A DNA stretch of 64,000 bases from Gammaproteobacteria bacterium (GTDB lineage Bacteria; Pseudomonadota; Gammaproteobacteria; Steroidobacterales; Foliamicaceae): positions 1 to 64,000 of the forward strand of contig JAPOTY010000013.1 of NCBI GenBank assembly GCA_026708965.1. The letters are read 5' to 3'. How positions within the stretch are numbered: position 1 is the stretch's first letter; every line of letters begins with the position of its first letter. Shown in pieces: positions 27,608 through 38,408 of the stretch. The notes beneath the pieces are model-generated. The model saw only the letters and a list, made by a program, of their open reading frames with translations, was not told the DNA's origin and did not search any database. The position numbers and the translations under genes are program-made.

Positions 27608-28575
27608 ACCACGCCGGCGCGCATCAGGTCATGGATATTGAAGGCGCCCGCAAGAAGCCCGTCGGACACAACCAGCAGCGCAGTGATCCTGCGCTTGTTC
27701 ATTTCGGCGACCGCAGCCGATGCCAGCATTCCGGGGGTTACCGTCCATCCTCCCCGGGTCATCACTTCGGCCATGCGCGTTGCCTTGAGGTCCAATTCGC
27801 GGTCCATTGCCCGCCTCAGGTCGCCATCAGTGAATACGCCGAGGGGCCGTCCGGCCTGGTCGGTGACCGCGGTCATTCCCAGCCCCTTGCGGCTCATTTC
27901 CAAAAGCCCCTCGGCCAGACTCGCTTCGGGGCCAACCCGGGGAATCTCCGAACCGGTCCGCATCACGTCCGAAACGCTTACCAGCAAACGGCGGCCCAGC
28001 CGCCCGCCCGGATGGGTGCGGGCGAACTCCTCCGGCGTCAATCCGCGCGCCTTGAGCAGGGCCACCGCGAGGGCGTCTCCCAGCGCCAGCGTGGCCGTGG
28101 TGCTGGAGGTGGGCGCCAGGTTAAGCGGGCAGGCCTCTTCCTCCACATGGGTATCGAGTACCGCCGCCGCCTGCCGCGCCAGGGTGGAGCCTTTCTGGCC
28201 GGTCATCGCAATCAACGCGGCGCCGGCGCGTTTGAGCATCGGCAGCAAGCGCACGATCTCGTCGGTTTCGCCGGAATTGGACAGCGCAATGATGATGTCG
28301 TCGGATGTGATCATGCCGAGGTCGCCGTGTCCGGCTTCTCCAGGGTGCATGAAGAAGGCGGGCGTTCCGGTGCTGGCCAGCGTGGCCGCGATCTTGCCGG
28401 CGATATGGCCGGATTTGCCCATTCCGGTCACCACAATGCGGCCCTCGGTGGCTAGGCAAAGGCGGCAGGCCTTGCTGAAGCTGCTGTCCAGGCGCTTCTC
28501 GAGAGCCGCCACAGCGCCGGCTTCCATTCTCAGAACCCGGCGCGCCTCCTCCGCGAATGACACCTTATCGGACAT
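27604..28575 (-). CDS. kdsD: Arabinose-5-phosphate isomerase KdsD
   Basis: KdsD interconverts ribulose 5-phosphate and arabinose 5-phosphate, the precursor of Kdo. I start it at the ATG at 28575 (323 aa; E. coli 328) rather than at the track start, which runs into the antiporter gene. The SIS domain contains GMGKSGHIAGKIAATL and HPGEAGHGDLG. Two CBS domains follow (DVMRTGSEIPRV and MTRGGWTVTPG). The gene precedes kdsC with a 4-nt overlap. Confidence 0.96.
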   Translation of the reverse strand: MSDKVSFAEEARRVLRMEAGAVAALEKRLDSSFSKACRLCLATEGRIVVTGMGKSGHIAGKIAATLASTGTPAFFMHPGEAGHGDLGMITSDDIIIALSNSGETDEIVRLLPMLKRAGAALIAMTGQKGSTLARQAAAVLDTHVEEEACPLNLAPTSSTTATLALGDALAVALLKARGLTPEEFARTHPGGRLGRRLLVSVSDVMRTGSEIPRVGPEASLAEGLLEMSRKGLGMTAVTDQAGRPLGVFTDGDLRRAMDRELDLKATRMAEVMTRGGWTVTPGMLASAAVAEMNKRRITALLVVSDGLLAGAFNIHDLMRAGVV

Positions 28576-28620
28576 AAGCAAGCATGATAATCCGCCAAGA
28601 CTTCCAATAGTCGGCCCCGG

Positions 28621-28648
28621 TGCTTCGATGCGATGCGGACTCGAAGCA
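28621..28648. repeat. Small inverted repeat, possible relic of the palindromic element
   Basis: TGCTTCGA (28621-28628) and TCGAAGCA (28641-28648) form an 8-bp stem around a 12-nt loop in the 89-nt gap between the antiporter gene and kdsD. The segment GCGGACTCGAAGC is identical to the flank of copy A at 61-73. This may be a degraded end of the repeat family, or simply a weak transcription stem. Confidence 0.4.
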
Positions 28649-28664
28649 TCTGGGAAGCGGGAGG

Positions 28665-29615
28665 TCAGGCGGCCAGGGCGATCAGGGTCACATAGCCTGC
28701 GAAGGGAAGCAGGAGGCTGGCGCTCCAAGCACGACCGAGCCCGCCCCGCCGCCGGCAGATCGCCGCCAGCAGCAGGAACCACAACGTGAATCCCAGCAGC
28801 ATCGGAACGTGGATGGCTGGCAACTGACTCGAAAAGCCCGAAGGAGCGATCACGCCGGCCACGCCGATCACAACGAGCAGATTGAAGATATTGGAGCCGA
28901 TCACATTGCCCAAGGCGATTTCCGATTCGCGCTTGACCGCCCCGGCCACAGTAATCGCCAGCTCCGGCAAGCTGGTGCCGATGGCCACGACCGTGGCGCC
29001 GATCACCAGTTCGCTCACCCCGGCGATGCGGGCCACTTCCTGCGCGGCCCGCACCAGCGCTTCCGCGCCCCCCAGCAAGAATGCCAGACCGGCCGCCACG
29101 TAGATCGCATTCCGCGCCATGCTGCGCTGTGCCGTCCCGGATCGCGGGATCATTGGGTTCGCGCCGGCCTTTCGGATCAGCAGCCAGCTGACCGCCGGCA
29201 GCGCCGCCAGCAGCGCCAGCGCGTCCGCGCGCGAAAGATAGCCGTTGAGGATCAATGCGCAGGCCAGCAGCGTGACCCCCGCCATGGCCCCTAGCTCCAC
29301 CTTCGCCGGCGCCCGCCCGGGCTTGAGGCCCATGAATAGCACGCCGGCGCCCAGCACCAGGCCGATATTGGCGATATTCGAGCCCACCGCGTTGCCCAGC
29401 GCCAGTTCCACGCTGCCGCGCCACGCCGCCACCGCCGCCACCACAGCTTCAGGCAGAGAAGTGGCGAAACCGGCTAGGAACAATCCCACCAGCATTGGCG
29501 AAATATCAAGGCGGCGCGCTCCGTCGGCGGCGCCGTCGATGAACACTTTTGCTCCGAACGCCAGCACGGCCATGCCGGCAGCGCCGACCGGCAGCCACAG
29601 GTAAAGAACGCTCAC
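28665..29615 (-). CDS. Calcium/sodium antiporter (CaCA family, YrbG-like)
   Basis: This 316-aa inner membrane protein has two inverted halves of about five segments each. The alpha-repeat motifs are AGFATSLPEAVVAA with GNAVGSNIANIG, and VAIGTSLPELAITV with GNVIGSNIFNLL. These are diagnostic of K+-independent Na+/Ca2+ exchangers. In E. coli the homologue yrbG also sits next to kdsD. Its physiological ion is not proven. It is divergent from the BolA-type gene. Confidence 0.92.
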   Translation of the reverse strand: MSVLYLWLPVGAAGMAVLAFGAKVFIDGAADGARRLDISPMLVGLFLAGFATSLPEAVVAAVAAWRGSVELALGNAVGSNIANIGLVLGAGVLFMGLKPGRAPAKVELGAMAGVTLLACALILNGYLSRADALALLAALPAVSWLLIRKAGANPMIPRSGTAQRSMARNAIYVAAGLAFLLGGAEALVRAAQEVARIAGVSELVIGATVVAIGTSLPELAITVAGAVKRESEIALGNVIGSNIFNLLVVIGVAGVIAPSGFSSQLPAIHVPMLLGFTLWFLLLAAICRRRGGLGRAWSASLLLPFAGYVTLIALAA

Positions 29616-29685
29616 AAGCGGCGGCGGCGGACCGCGCGGTGATGCCCCGCGCCGGCGGACTCAAATTGCAGATAAAATTCTGATA

Positions 29686-29952
29686 ATGACACCGGGAGAT
29701 ATTTCCGCACTGATTTCGGCGCACCTGCCCGGCTGCGAAGTTGCTGTCGAAAGCGAGGATAACACGCACTTCGATGCCACAGTGGTCAGTCCCGCCTTCG
29801 AGGGGCTGCCCCCGCTGGGCCGTCATCGCCTAGTGTACGAAGCGCTGGGAACGCGCATGGGCGTGGAGATCCATGCTCTGTCGATTCGCGCCCACACGCC
29901 TGAGGAATGGCGGCAGCTGAACAAGGCCGGGGAAGACTCGCTGCGCGGATAA
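29686..29952 (+). CDS. BolA family protein (IbaG-like)
   Basis: This 88-aa protein belongs to the BolA family, which with monothiol glutaredoxins takes part in iron-sulfur cluster handling. Family features include DNTHFDATVVSPAFEGLPPLGRHRLV-type core (H, F and RH conserved) and the C-terminal EIHALSIRAHTPEEW, typical of IbaG/YrbA. E. coli ibaG lies near the same LPS genes. A TAAAAT hexamer sits only 7 nt upstream of the ATG, suggesting a leaderless transcript. Confidence 0.9.
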   Translation: MTPGDISALISAHLPGCEVAVESEDNTHFDATVVSPAFEGLPPLGRHRLVYEALGTRMGVEIHALSIRAHTPEEWRQLNKAGEDSLRG

Positions 29953-30069
29953 ATTCGTTGTGTCCGGCGGCAGGACGCTGGACGGCGATTCGCCGGGGCT
30001 ATCGCATGGACCGCGGATATGAACGAATCGAGGACAAGTTCAGCGGCCTTGGCGCCGAAATCCGGCGCG

Positions 30070-30075
30070 TATAAT
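30070..30075 (+). promoter_or_regulatory. Perfect -10 box immediately upstream of sspA
   Basis: TATAAT ends 7 nt before the sspA ATG, so a transcript starting at the usual distance would begin at or next to the start codon. A possible -35, TTGGCG at 30049-30054, leaves a short 15-nt spacer. Confidence 0.45.
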
Positions 30076-30082
30076 CCACGCC

Positions 30083-30679
30083 ATGATCCTGTACTCCAGT
30101 CCAACCAATCTACACAGTCACCGGGTTCGAGTCGTGGTAGCAGAGAAGAATATCGGCGTGCGGATCGTTCAGGCGCGTGACGGCAGCCTTCCGCCCGACA
30201 TTCAACTGCTCAATCCCTACAATACCCTGCCCACCTTGGTGGATCGCGAACTGGCGGTTTACAACTCCCGCATCATCATCAATTACTTGGACGAGCGCTT
30301 TCCGCAGCCGCCGCTTATGCCGGTCGATCCCAAGCGCCGGGCGCATTTCCGCTTGGCGCTTCACCGCATTGAGCACGATCTCTACGGCCTTGCCGAAAAG
30401 ATCGAGTCCGGCGGCGGGGAGAGCGAGAAGCGGCAGCTCCGCGAGGCCACGATAGAGATTTCCGAAGCGGTTGAGTCCAGCCCCTTTTTTCTGGGAGAAG
30501 AGTTTTCCCTCGTGGATTGCAGCCTGGCGCCGCTTTTATGGCGGCTGGCTAGCTACGGCATCGACCCCGGCCCGCGCGCCGATGCCCTGTACGGCTACAT
30601 GCGGCGCGTTTTCGCCCGCCCTGCGTTTACTGAAGGCCTGTCCGAACTGGAGCGCGACATGCGCCCGCCGGCCCCCTGA
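30083..30679 (+). CDS. sspA: Stringent starvation protein A (GST fold)
   Basis: SspA binds RNA polymerase and alters transcription during starvation. It has a glutathione S-transferase fold without GST activity. The 198-aa protein has an N-terminal thioredoxin-like domain (MILYSSPTNLHSHRVRVVVA, LNPYNTLPTLVDRELAVYN) and a helical C-terminal domain. The order sspA-sspB is the standard one. The upstream gap is short and carries a perfect TATAAT next to the ATG. Confidence 0.94.
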   Translation: MILYSSPTNLHSHRVRVVVAEKNIGVRIVQARDGSLPPDIQLLNPYNTLPTLVDRELAVYNSRIIINYLDERFPQPPLMPVDPKRRAHFRLALHRIEHDLYGLAEKIESGGGESEKRQLREATIEISEAVESSPFFLGEEFSLVDCSLAPLLWRLASYGIDPGPRADALYGYMRRVFARPAFTEGLSELERDMRPPAP

Positions 30680-30719
30680 AGCGCGATTTCAAAAACCGCC
30701 CGCCCCGGCCCCGGTTGCG

Positions 30720-32116
<1,397 letters not shown>

Positions 32117-33951
32117 GCCAGTTTCCTTTCCAAGCTCCCGCCCGAGGTGCGGAAAATAGTTCCGGTGAGGCCCCGGATGCCGCCTTTCAGCGCTTCGGAG
32201 CCGCCATACAGGGCCAGCGCCAGCTTGAAGCTGTCGTATCCCATCGCAAAAAGGGACACATTGAAGTCCGCTCCGGCAAGCGCCGCGGCGCTCAACTGGC
32301 CGTGCGAAAGCTGCACATGCTGATGCGTCAGCGCCGGCAAGGCCGGCATCTCCACGCCGTCGAGGTCGCGATTGTCGGCATGGTCCGGATCAAAGGTGCT
32401 CTGGATCGCGAATACCGGCAGATCCCCGGAATAGTTGTAGCGCAGTTGCGGAACGAGCAACTGGCCCTGCGCCGCGCGGGCCACCAGAAAGATCAGGTCG
32501 GCATCCTGGCGCCGCCGAGGCTGAAAGCTCAGGTTTCTCCCCAGTTTGGCGCCCAGCTCGCGGGCGCGCCGGTTGCTGGCGCTGATCTTGAGCAGGCGTC
32601 CGATCGGTTCGGAGTAGTCCACGGCGGACAGGCTGTACTGCTCGCGGGCAATGAGTCGTCCGCCTCCGGCTTGGTACTCCTCCAGAAAGCTGCGGTAGAT
32701 TCGCTGGCCCCAAGCATCTCGCGGATAAAGAGCCAGCGCCCGGAGCAAGCCCCGCCCAAGCGCCTGGCGCGCCGCTTGGCGCGCTTCGTGCTCGGGAGCG
32801 AGCGCAAACTCCTCGAAATTGGCGGGCGGCGCTTGGCCGCGAAGGCGGTTTAGCGCCAGGGTAGGCAATCCGCCCGCCACCCGAGCGGCGTTTTCGACCG
32901 ATTCAGGAAGCAGCGGTCCCACGATGAAATCCGCGCCCTCCGCTGCCGCGCGGGTCCACTGCCGCGCCGCATGGCTGCTGTCGCCGACCTCGTAGAAAGC
33001 GATTTCAGGCGCCTCGCAGGAGGACATCAGAGCGTAACGCGCCGCGAGAAATCCATCCCGAAGCGACTTCAGGGCGGCGCGATAAGGCTGCGAACCCGGG
33101 AGCAGCATCGCTAGGCGACCTAGCGGCTTCAGGCCTGAGCAGATTTCCGGCCTCACTGCGCTCTCCAGCAGCGAGCCGGCCGGATGATCGGGGAAATTCC
33201 GCCTCCAGCCGTTTAGCGCCGCCCCCGCCTCCGTGGGGTCTCCGGCGAGCTGGTCCGCCAACAGCGCGAGTTCAATCCAGCCCAGCGGGGCGCCTGTCAC
33301 TCCCTCCGTTGAAAGTTGCGACCTGTGCTCGCGCAGCAGCGACCAGGTGAATTCCGCTGTGCTTTCGTGTCCCTCGGAAAAGTCCGCGCCCAGCCGCGTC
33401 AGTTCGCCCAGCGCCTCGGCCGGCCTCTGCAGGGCGAAGAGCAGTTCGGACCGGGTGCGCGCCAGATCGCCGGCTAGGTTCGGGAAATTCTCCGGCTCGA
33501 TGTTCGCCAGCCGTTCGTAAGCTGCTTGGGCGCCTTCAAGAACGCGCTCGCTGCCGGCTGCCGCCAGCGACCAGAGGCCCAGCCAGCGCGGCGGCGGCTC
33601 GATGGCGAGCAATTCGTCCAGCGCCCGCTGGTGCCGGCCATCCAAGCCTGCTTCACGGGCCGCGAGGATTCGATAACGGGCCCGTTCGGCGTTTGCTGAA
33701 CGGCGGGCCATCGACAGGTACACTTGGCGCGCGTCGTCGTGATCTCCGCTCCGGGAAAGCTCCAGCGCTTGTTGTTCGCGGGCAGCCAGCGCTCCTGCTT
33801 CGCCGGATGCTCCCAAGCGGTCGCCGGCGGCGCAGCCTGCCAGTGCGAGGATCGCCAGACTTGCGATCATCGCGATGCAGGCGCGAGGCATAAGGGCCCG
33901 TTGGGCTGAACGCCTGCCGGCGGGCGTCTGCGCGGGCAAGGAGGTGGTCAT

Positions 33952-34845
33952 ATGGGGGTTGGGCACAAGGCGGAGAATCAGGCGCCTGGAAAAGCGGGGG
34001 CCTTGATCGTCGCCGCCACTCCGATTGGCAACTTGGACGATGTTAGCACGCGGCTTCAATCCGCGCTGCGGCGCGTTGGCAAGGTGGCCGCGGAGGACAC
34101 CCGCCGCGCCGCGCGGCTGCTGGAAAGCGTCGATGCCCGGGCCCGCCTGGTTTCCCTGCATGCGCACAACGAGCGCTCGCGCATCGCGGCGCTGTTGCGC
34201 GGAATGCTCGCGGGCGAGGACCTGGTGCTTTTATGCGATGCCGGCACGCCCGGCATCAGCGATCCCGGCATGCGGCTGGTGCGCGAGGCCCGCAATGCGG
34301 GAATCCGCGTGACCCCGCTGCCGGGGCCTTGCGCCGCCGTCGCCGCGCTGTCGGTGGCCGGCTTCCCTGCCGACCGGTTCCGTTTCGAGGGATTCCTGCC
34401 AGCGCGCCGCGCCGCCCGGCTTGCGCGCTTGGAGCCGCTCAAGCGGGTCGCGGAAACGCTGGTTTTTTATGAAGCCGTCCATCGGATCAGTGCCGCGCTC
34501 GAGGATATGCGCGCTGTGTTCGGCGGCGATCGCAAGGCCGTGCTCGCTCGTGAGCTCACCAAGCTCCACGAAAGCGTGCATGGCGGCCCGCTCGATGAGT
34601 TGTGCCGCGAGGCGCAATCAGGCGCCATCGTCGCCAAGGGCGAGTTCACGCTGGTGGTGGGCGGCGCGGACGAAGCGCGCGGGAGCGAGGATGCCGCCGC
34701 CTTGGATTCGGCCCTCAAGGTGCTGCTGGACGAGCTGCCTGCCCGGCAGGCGGCCCGCCTTGCCGCCGCGCTCACCGGCGCGTCCCGCCGCGCCGCCTAC
34801 CAGCGCTCGCTCGACCTCAAGCGCTCGAAACAGGCCGCCGAATGA
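33952..34845 (+). CDS. rsmI: 16S rRNA (cytidine1402-2'-O)-methyltransferase RsmI
   Basis: RsmI adds the 2'-O methyl to C1402 of 16S rRNA, acting on the same nucleotide as RsmH. The 297-aa protein begins with the tetrapyrrole-methylase-like motif LIVAATPIGNLDDVSTR, followed by AAEDTRRAARLL and LLCDAGTPGISDPG. The strong Shine-Dalgarno AAGGAGGTGG is well placed before the ATG at 33952. It is divergent from lpoA. It is the last core gene before the accessory island. Confidence 0.97.
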   Translation: MGVGHKAENQAPGKAGALIVAATPIGNLDDVSTRLQSALRRVGKVAAEDTRRAARLLESVDARARLVSLHAHNERSRIAALLRGMLAGEDLVLLCDAGTPGISDPGMRLVREARNAGIRVTPLPGPCAAVAALSVAGFPADRFRFEGFLPARRAARLARLEPLKRVAETLVFYEAVHRISAALEDMRAVFGGDRKAVLARELTKLHESVHGGPLDELCREAQSGAIVAKGEFTLVVGGADEARGSEDAAALDSALKVLLDELPARQAARLAAALTGASRRAAYQRSLDLKRSKQAAE

Positions 34846-34881
34846 CCATAGCGCTTCGCCCTGCCCGCTGGCCCGATGGCT

Positions 34882-34887
34882 TATACT
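34882..34887 (+). promoter_or_regulatory. Predicted -10 box of the vapBC operon
   Basis: TATACT lies 9 nt upstream of the palindromic operator and about 42 nt before the antitoxin start. No convincing -35 is seen. The short 84-nt gap after rsmI fits a separate promoter for the toxin-antitoxin pair. Confidence 0.4.
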
Positions 34888-34895
34888 GACTTGCG

Positions 34896-34913
34896 CCTTA
34901 CTAAAAAGTAAGG
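34896..34913 (+). promoter_or_regulatory. Palindromic operator of the vapBC pair
   Basis: CCTTACT (34896-34902) and AGTAAGG (34907-34913) form a perfect 7-bp inverted repeat with a 4-nt AAAA centre. It lies just downstream of the TATACT box and 17 nt before the antitoxin ATG. AbrB-type antitoxins autorepress their operons through such palindromes, so this is the likely operator. Confidence 0.6.
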
Positions 34914-34929
34914 AACAAGGGAAAGAGTA

Positions 34930-35169
34930 ATGCAAGCAACAATCACCAGCAAGGGACAGGTTACGCTGCCCAAGGCCATCCGGGAGAAATTCCAACTAGA
35001 GCCGGGCGACCGGATCGAGTTTATTTTCGAGCATGACAATCTTCTGCGCGTGGCGCCGGTTACGTCGCCGGTCACGCAGCTGAAGGGCATGCTGCCCAAG
35101 CCTGCGGTTCCGGCCACTTTGCAGGAGATGGACGAGGCCATCGCCAAAGCGGCGACGGACGAGGCCTGA
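34930..35169 (+). CDS. AbrB/MazE-family antitoxin (VapB-like)
   Basis: This 79-aa protein has the swapped-hairpin AbrB fold. The N-terminus MQATITSKGQVTLPKAIRE is the typical SpoVT-AbrB pattern, and the C-terminal tail (about residues 48-79) should wrap the toxin. It binds DNA and neutralises the PIN toxin encoded 4 nt downstream. The purine-rich GGGAAAGAG upstream is a likely ribosome-binding site. The pair marks the left edge of the accessory island. Confidence 0.9.
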   Translation: MQATITSKGQVTLPKAIREKFQLEPGDRIEFIFEHDNLLRVAPVTSPVTQLKGMLPKPAVPATLQEMDEAIAKAATDEA

Positions 35170-35173
35170 TCCT

Positions 35174-35572
35174 GTGATCGGCCTGGACACCAATGTCTTG
35201 GCGCGCTACATCGTTCAGGACCACCCCGGGCAATCCGCTGCGGCGGCGCGCCTTATCGAGGGGCAATGCACGGCGCAGACGCCCGGCTATGTCAGCGTTC
35301 TGGTTCTCGCGGAACTGGTGTGGGTGTTGACCCGCGCCTATGGCTTTGAGAAAGACGCGGTCATTCCCGTGATCCGTCAATTCCTGCGAACCGAGGAATT
35401 GGCGGTCGAAGACCGCGACGCGGTGCGGGCGGCTTTACGGGAATTCGAATCCGGCGCAGGCGATCTCGCGGACTGCCTCATTGCATGCCGCAACCGGATG
35501 CACGGCTGCGCGCGAACCTATACCTTCGATCGCCGGGCAGCCCGAGGCAAGCACTTCGCGCTCCTGCGCTGA
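35174..35572 (+). CDS. PIN-domain toxin (VapC-like ribonuclease)
   Basis: This 132-aa PIN protein is a metal-dependent endoribonuclease toxin. The acidic residues are visible: D5 (GLDTNVLARY), the Glu of LAELVWVLTRAYG, and Asp residues in AGDLADCLIACRN and TFDRRAAR. The start is a GTG 4 nt after the antitoxin stop, so translation is likely coupled. The target RNA is unknown. The gene precedes hsdR by 55 nt. Confidence 0.9.
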   Translation: MIGLDTNVLARYIVQDHPGQSAAAARLIEGQCTAQTPGYVSVLVLAELVWVLTRAYGFEKDAVIPVIRQFLRTEELAVEDRDAVRAALREFESGAGDLADCLIACRNRMHGCARTYTFDRRAARGKHFALLR

Positions 35573-35627
35573 ATCCAAACGCGCTCGCAAGTTGACCCGC
35601 TTCGGAAACGCCACCGCATAAGCAGGC

Positions 35628-38396
35628 ATGCCAAAGGCCAACCAGACACCCGAGGAAAGGGCGCGCGACATCATTGACGGGATGTTGCGGCAGGCAGGCT
35701 GGAATGTGCAATCGAAGGATCGGATCGATTTCGGCGCGAGCTCCGGGATTGCGGCGCGCGAGTATCGGACGGACATAGGGCCTGCGGATTATGTTCTCTT
35801 TGTGGGCAGGAAGCCCGTTGGGATTATCGAGGCCAAGCCGGAGAGTTGGGGGCAGAACATCACGAAGGTGGAGGCGCAATCCGGCGGTTACGCCGCCGCC
35901 AAGCTCAAGTGGATGAGCAATCAGGAGCCTTTGCCGTTCGTATATGAGAGCACCGGCGTGTTGACGCGCTTCACGGATACGCGCGATCCGAAGCCCCGCT
36001 CCCGCGAGATATTCAGCTTCCCCCGGCCAGAAACGCTCCAGGAATGGCGCCATCAGTCGGCTTCATTGCGCTCACGGCTCCAAGAGATGCCAGTTCTGGA
36101 TGCTGCGGGGCTCAGGAAATGCCAGTTCAACGCGATCGAGAGGTTGGAGGAATCCTTCAAGGCGAATCATCCGCGCGCGCTTATTCAGATGGCCACCGGC
36201 TCGGGCAAGACATACGCGGCCATCACCGCGATCTATCGGCTGCTCAAACATGCCGATGCCCAGCGCATCCTGTTTCTCGTGGATACGCGGAATCTCGGCA
36301 AGCAGGCCGAACAGGAGTGCATGGCTTACATGCCGAGCGACGACAACCGCAAGTTCACCGAGCTTTACGGCGTCCAGCGCCTCAAGTCGTCCTATGTCAG
36401 CGCGGACAGCCAGGTTTGCATCAGCACCATCCAGCGCATGTACTCGCTCTTGCAGGGCAGGGAATTGGACGAAAGGGCCGAGGAGGTCAATCCGGCGGAG
36501 TTGATGGTCCGGCCCAAGGAGCCGAGGCCGGTGGCCTATAGCGGCAAGATTCCACCCGAGTTTTTCGACTTCATCATCATCGACGAATGCCACCGCTCGA
36601 TTTACAACTTGTGGCGCCAAGTGCTGGAATATTTCGATGCCTTTCTCATCGGCCTGACCGCCACGCCGGACAACCGCACCTATGGCTTCTTCAAGAAGAA
36701 CGTGGTGAGCGAGTACGGCCATGAGCAGGCGGTTGCTGACGGCGTCAACGTTGGCAACGAGATCTACGTCATCGAAACCGAAACCACCAAGCACGGCGGC
36801 CAGCTTAAACTGAATCAGCAGGTCGAGAAGCGCGAGCGGCTGACGCGCAGCAGGCGCTGGGATATTCAGGATGCGGATGTCGCCTACGAAGGCCGGGAGC
36901 TGGACCGCGATGTGGTCAACCCTGATCAGATACGCACGGTTATCCGCACCTTCCGCGACCAGCTGCCGCAAATATTTCCGGCTCGCCGCGAAGTGCCTAA
37001 AACGCTGATTTTCGCCAAAACCGACAGCCATGCGGACGACATCATCCAGACCGTGCGCGAGCAATTCGGCGAAGGCAACGAGTTTTGCAAGAAGATCACC
37101 TATCGGGCCAATGAAGACCCGGACTCCCTTCTGGCGCAATTCCGCAACGACTACTACCCGCGGATTGCCGTGACGGTGGACATGATCGCCACCGGCACCG
37201 ACGTGAGGCCGTTGGAATGCCTGCTGTTCATGCGCGATGTGCGAAGCCGCAACTATTTCGAGCAGATGAAAGGCCGCGCCGCGCGCACCGTCGGCCATGA
37301 CGACCTGAGGAAAGTTTCGCCCTCCGCCGCCAGCGCCAAAACGCACTGCGTGATCGTGGATGCGGTCGGCGTTACGAAATCGCTGAAGACTGCCAGCCAG
37401 CCGCTGGTCACCAAGCCCTCCGTGCCGCTCAAGGACCTTGCGATGGGGGTGATGATGGGCGCTTGCGACGAGGACACCGTCAGTTCCCTCGCCGGACGTC
37501 TGGCCCGGCTCAATCAGCAACTCAACGAAAGCGAGCGGGCGCGCATCCAGGAAAAAGCCGGCGGCGTCTCGCTCACCGCGATTGTCGGCAATCTGCTGGC
37601 TGCCCTCGATCCCGACCGCATATACGAGCGGGCTGTTGAAATCGAGCACGAGAGGCCGGTCGGCGAGGAATCGGCGGCTGCCAGCGACAAGGTCCGGGAA
37701 CAATTGGTGGGCGAGGCCGCCAGCGTTTTCACCGGCGGACTGATCGAGTTGATCGACTCCATCCGCCGCGACAAGGAACAGACCATCGACCATGAGGGCT
37801 TGGATGACTTGATCCGCGCCGGATGGGATGGCGGTGCCCAAGAGAATGCCGAAGCGCTGGCGCGGGATTTCCGGCAATACTTGGAGGAAAACCGGGATGA
37901 AATCGAAGCGCTGGCCATCTTCTTCGACCAGCCGCACCGCCGCAGCGAACTGACCTACGCCATGATCCGCGAAGTGCTTAAGAAGCTTAAAAGCGACAGG
38001 CCTCGCTTGGCCCCGTTGCGGGTCTGGCGAGCGTACGCCTTGCTTGACGAATACGAGGGCGGTCAGCCGGTCAACCAACTCACGGCGCTGGTGGCGCTGA
38101 TCCGCCGCGTTTGCGGAATTGATGCAACGCTATCGCCGTATCAGGAAACCGTCCGCCGCAATTTCCAAGCTTGGATCATGGCCCGCCACAGCGGCAGCGG
38201 GGAGAAATTCAACGAGCAGCAGATGGAATGGCTGCGCATGGTCCGCGACCATATCGCCACGAGCTTCCACCTCGACCGAGGCGACCTCGACATGGCCCCG
38301 TTCGACAGCCACGGCGGCATGGGCCGGATGTACAAGCTGTTCGGCGAGCGGATGGACGACGTGATCGACGAGTTGAACGAGGCGCTGGCGGCTTAA
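35628..38396 (+). CDS. hsdR: Type I restriction enzyme R subunit HsdR
   Basis: HsdR translocates DNA and cleaves it as part of the type I complex. The 922-aa protein has an N-terminal nuclease domain with ADYVLFVGRKPVGIIEAKP (D...ExK, about residues 52-70), Walker A in MATGSGKTYAAI (about 188-199) and the DEAD-type box IIIDECH (about 315-321). The C-terminal segment that contacts the methylase ends GMGRMYKLFGERMDDV...LAA. Its last 150 bp recur, decayed, at 39645-39801. The rest of the system (hsdS, hsdM) lies 2 kb downstream, beyond an inverted toxin module. Confidence 0.95.
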   Translation: MPKANQTPEERARDIIDGMLRQAGWNVQSKDRIDFGASSGIAAREYRTDIGPADYVLFVGRKPVGIIEAKPESWGQNITKVEAQSGGYAAAKLKWMSNQEPLPFVYESTGVLTRFTDTRDPKPRSREIFSFPRPETLQEWRHQSASLRSRLQEMPVLDAAGLRKCQFNAIERLEESFKANHPRALIQMATGSGKTYAAITAIYRLLKHADAQRILFLVDTRNLGKQAEQECMAYMPSDDNRKFTELYGVQRLKSSYVSADSQVCISTIQRMYSLLQGRELDERAEEVNPAELMVRPKEPRPVAYSGKIPPEFFDFIIIDECHRSIYNLWRQVLEYFDAFLIGLTATPDNRTYGFFKKNVVSEYGHEQAVADGVNVGNEIYVIETETTKHGGQLKLNQQVEKRERLTRSRRWDIQDADVAYEGRELDRDVVNPDQIRTVIRTFRDQLPQIFPARREVPKTLIFAKTDSHADDIIQTVREQFGEGNEFCKKITYRANEDPDSLLAQFRNDYYPRIAVTVDMIATGTDVRPLECLLFMRDVRSRNYFEQMKGRAARTVGHDDLRKVSPSAASAKTHCVIVDAVGVTKSLKTASQPLVTKPSVPLKDLAMGVMMGACDEDTVSSLAGRLARLNQQLNESERARIQEKAGGVSLTAIVGNLLAALDPDRIYERAVEIEHERPVGEESAAASDKVREQLVGEAASVFTGGLIELIDSIRRDKEQTIDHEGLDDLIRAGWDGGAQENAEALARDFRQYLEENRDEIEALAIFFDQPHRRSELTYAMIREVLKKLKSDRPRLAPLRVWRAYALLDEYEGGQPVNQLTALVALIRRVCGIDATLSPYQETVRRNFQAWIMARHSGSGEKFNEQQMEWLRMVRDHIATSFHLDRGDLDMAPFDSHGGMGRMYKLFGERMDDVIDELNEALAA

Positions 38397-38408
38397 GTCA
38401 TGTAGCGC

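Noticed and set aside
26900-28789. 629-aa plus-strand ORF opposite lptC, kdsC and kdsD
   Set aside because: It spans several clear genes of the opposite strand and has Arg/Ser/Pro-rich shadow composition.
36072-38078. 668-aa minus-strand ORF opposite hsdR
   Set aside because: It is a shadow of hsdR. hsdR has all its motifs in the plus frame and the antisense frame has none.
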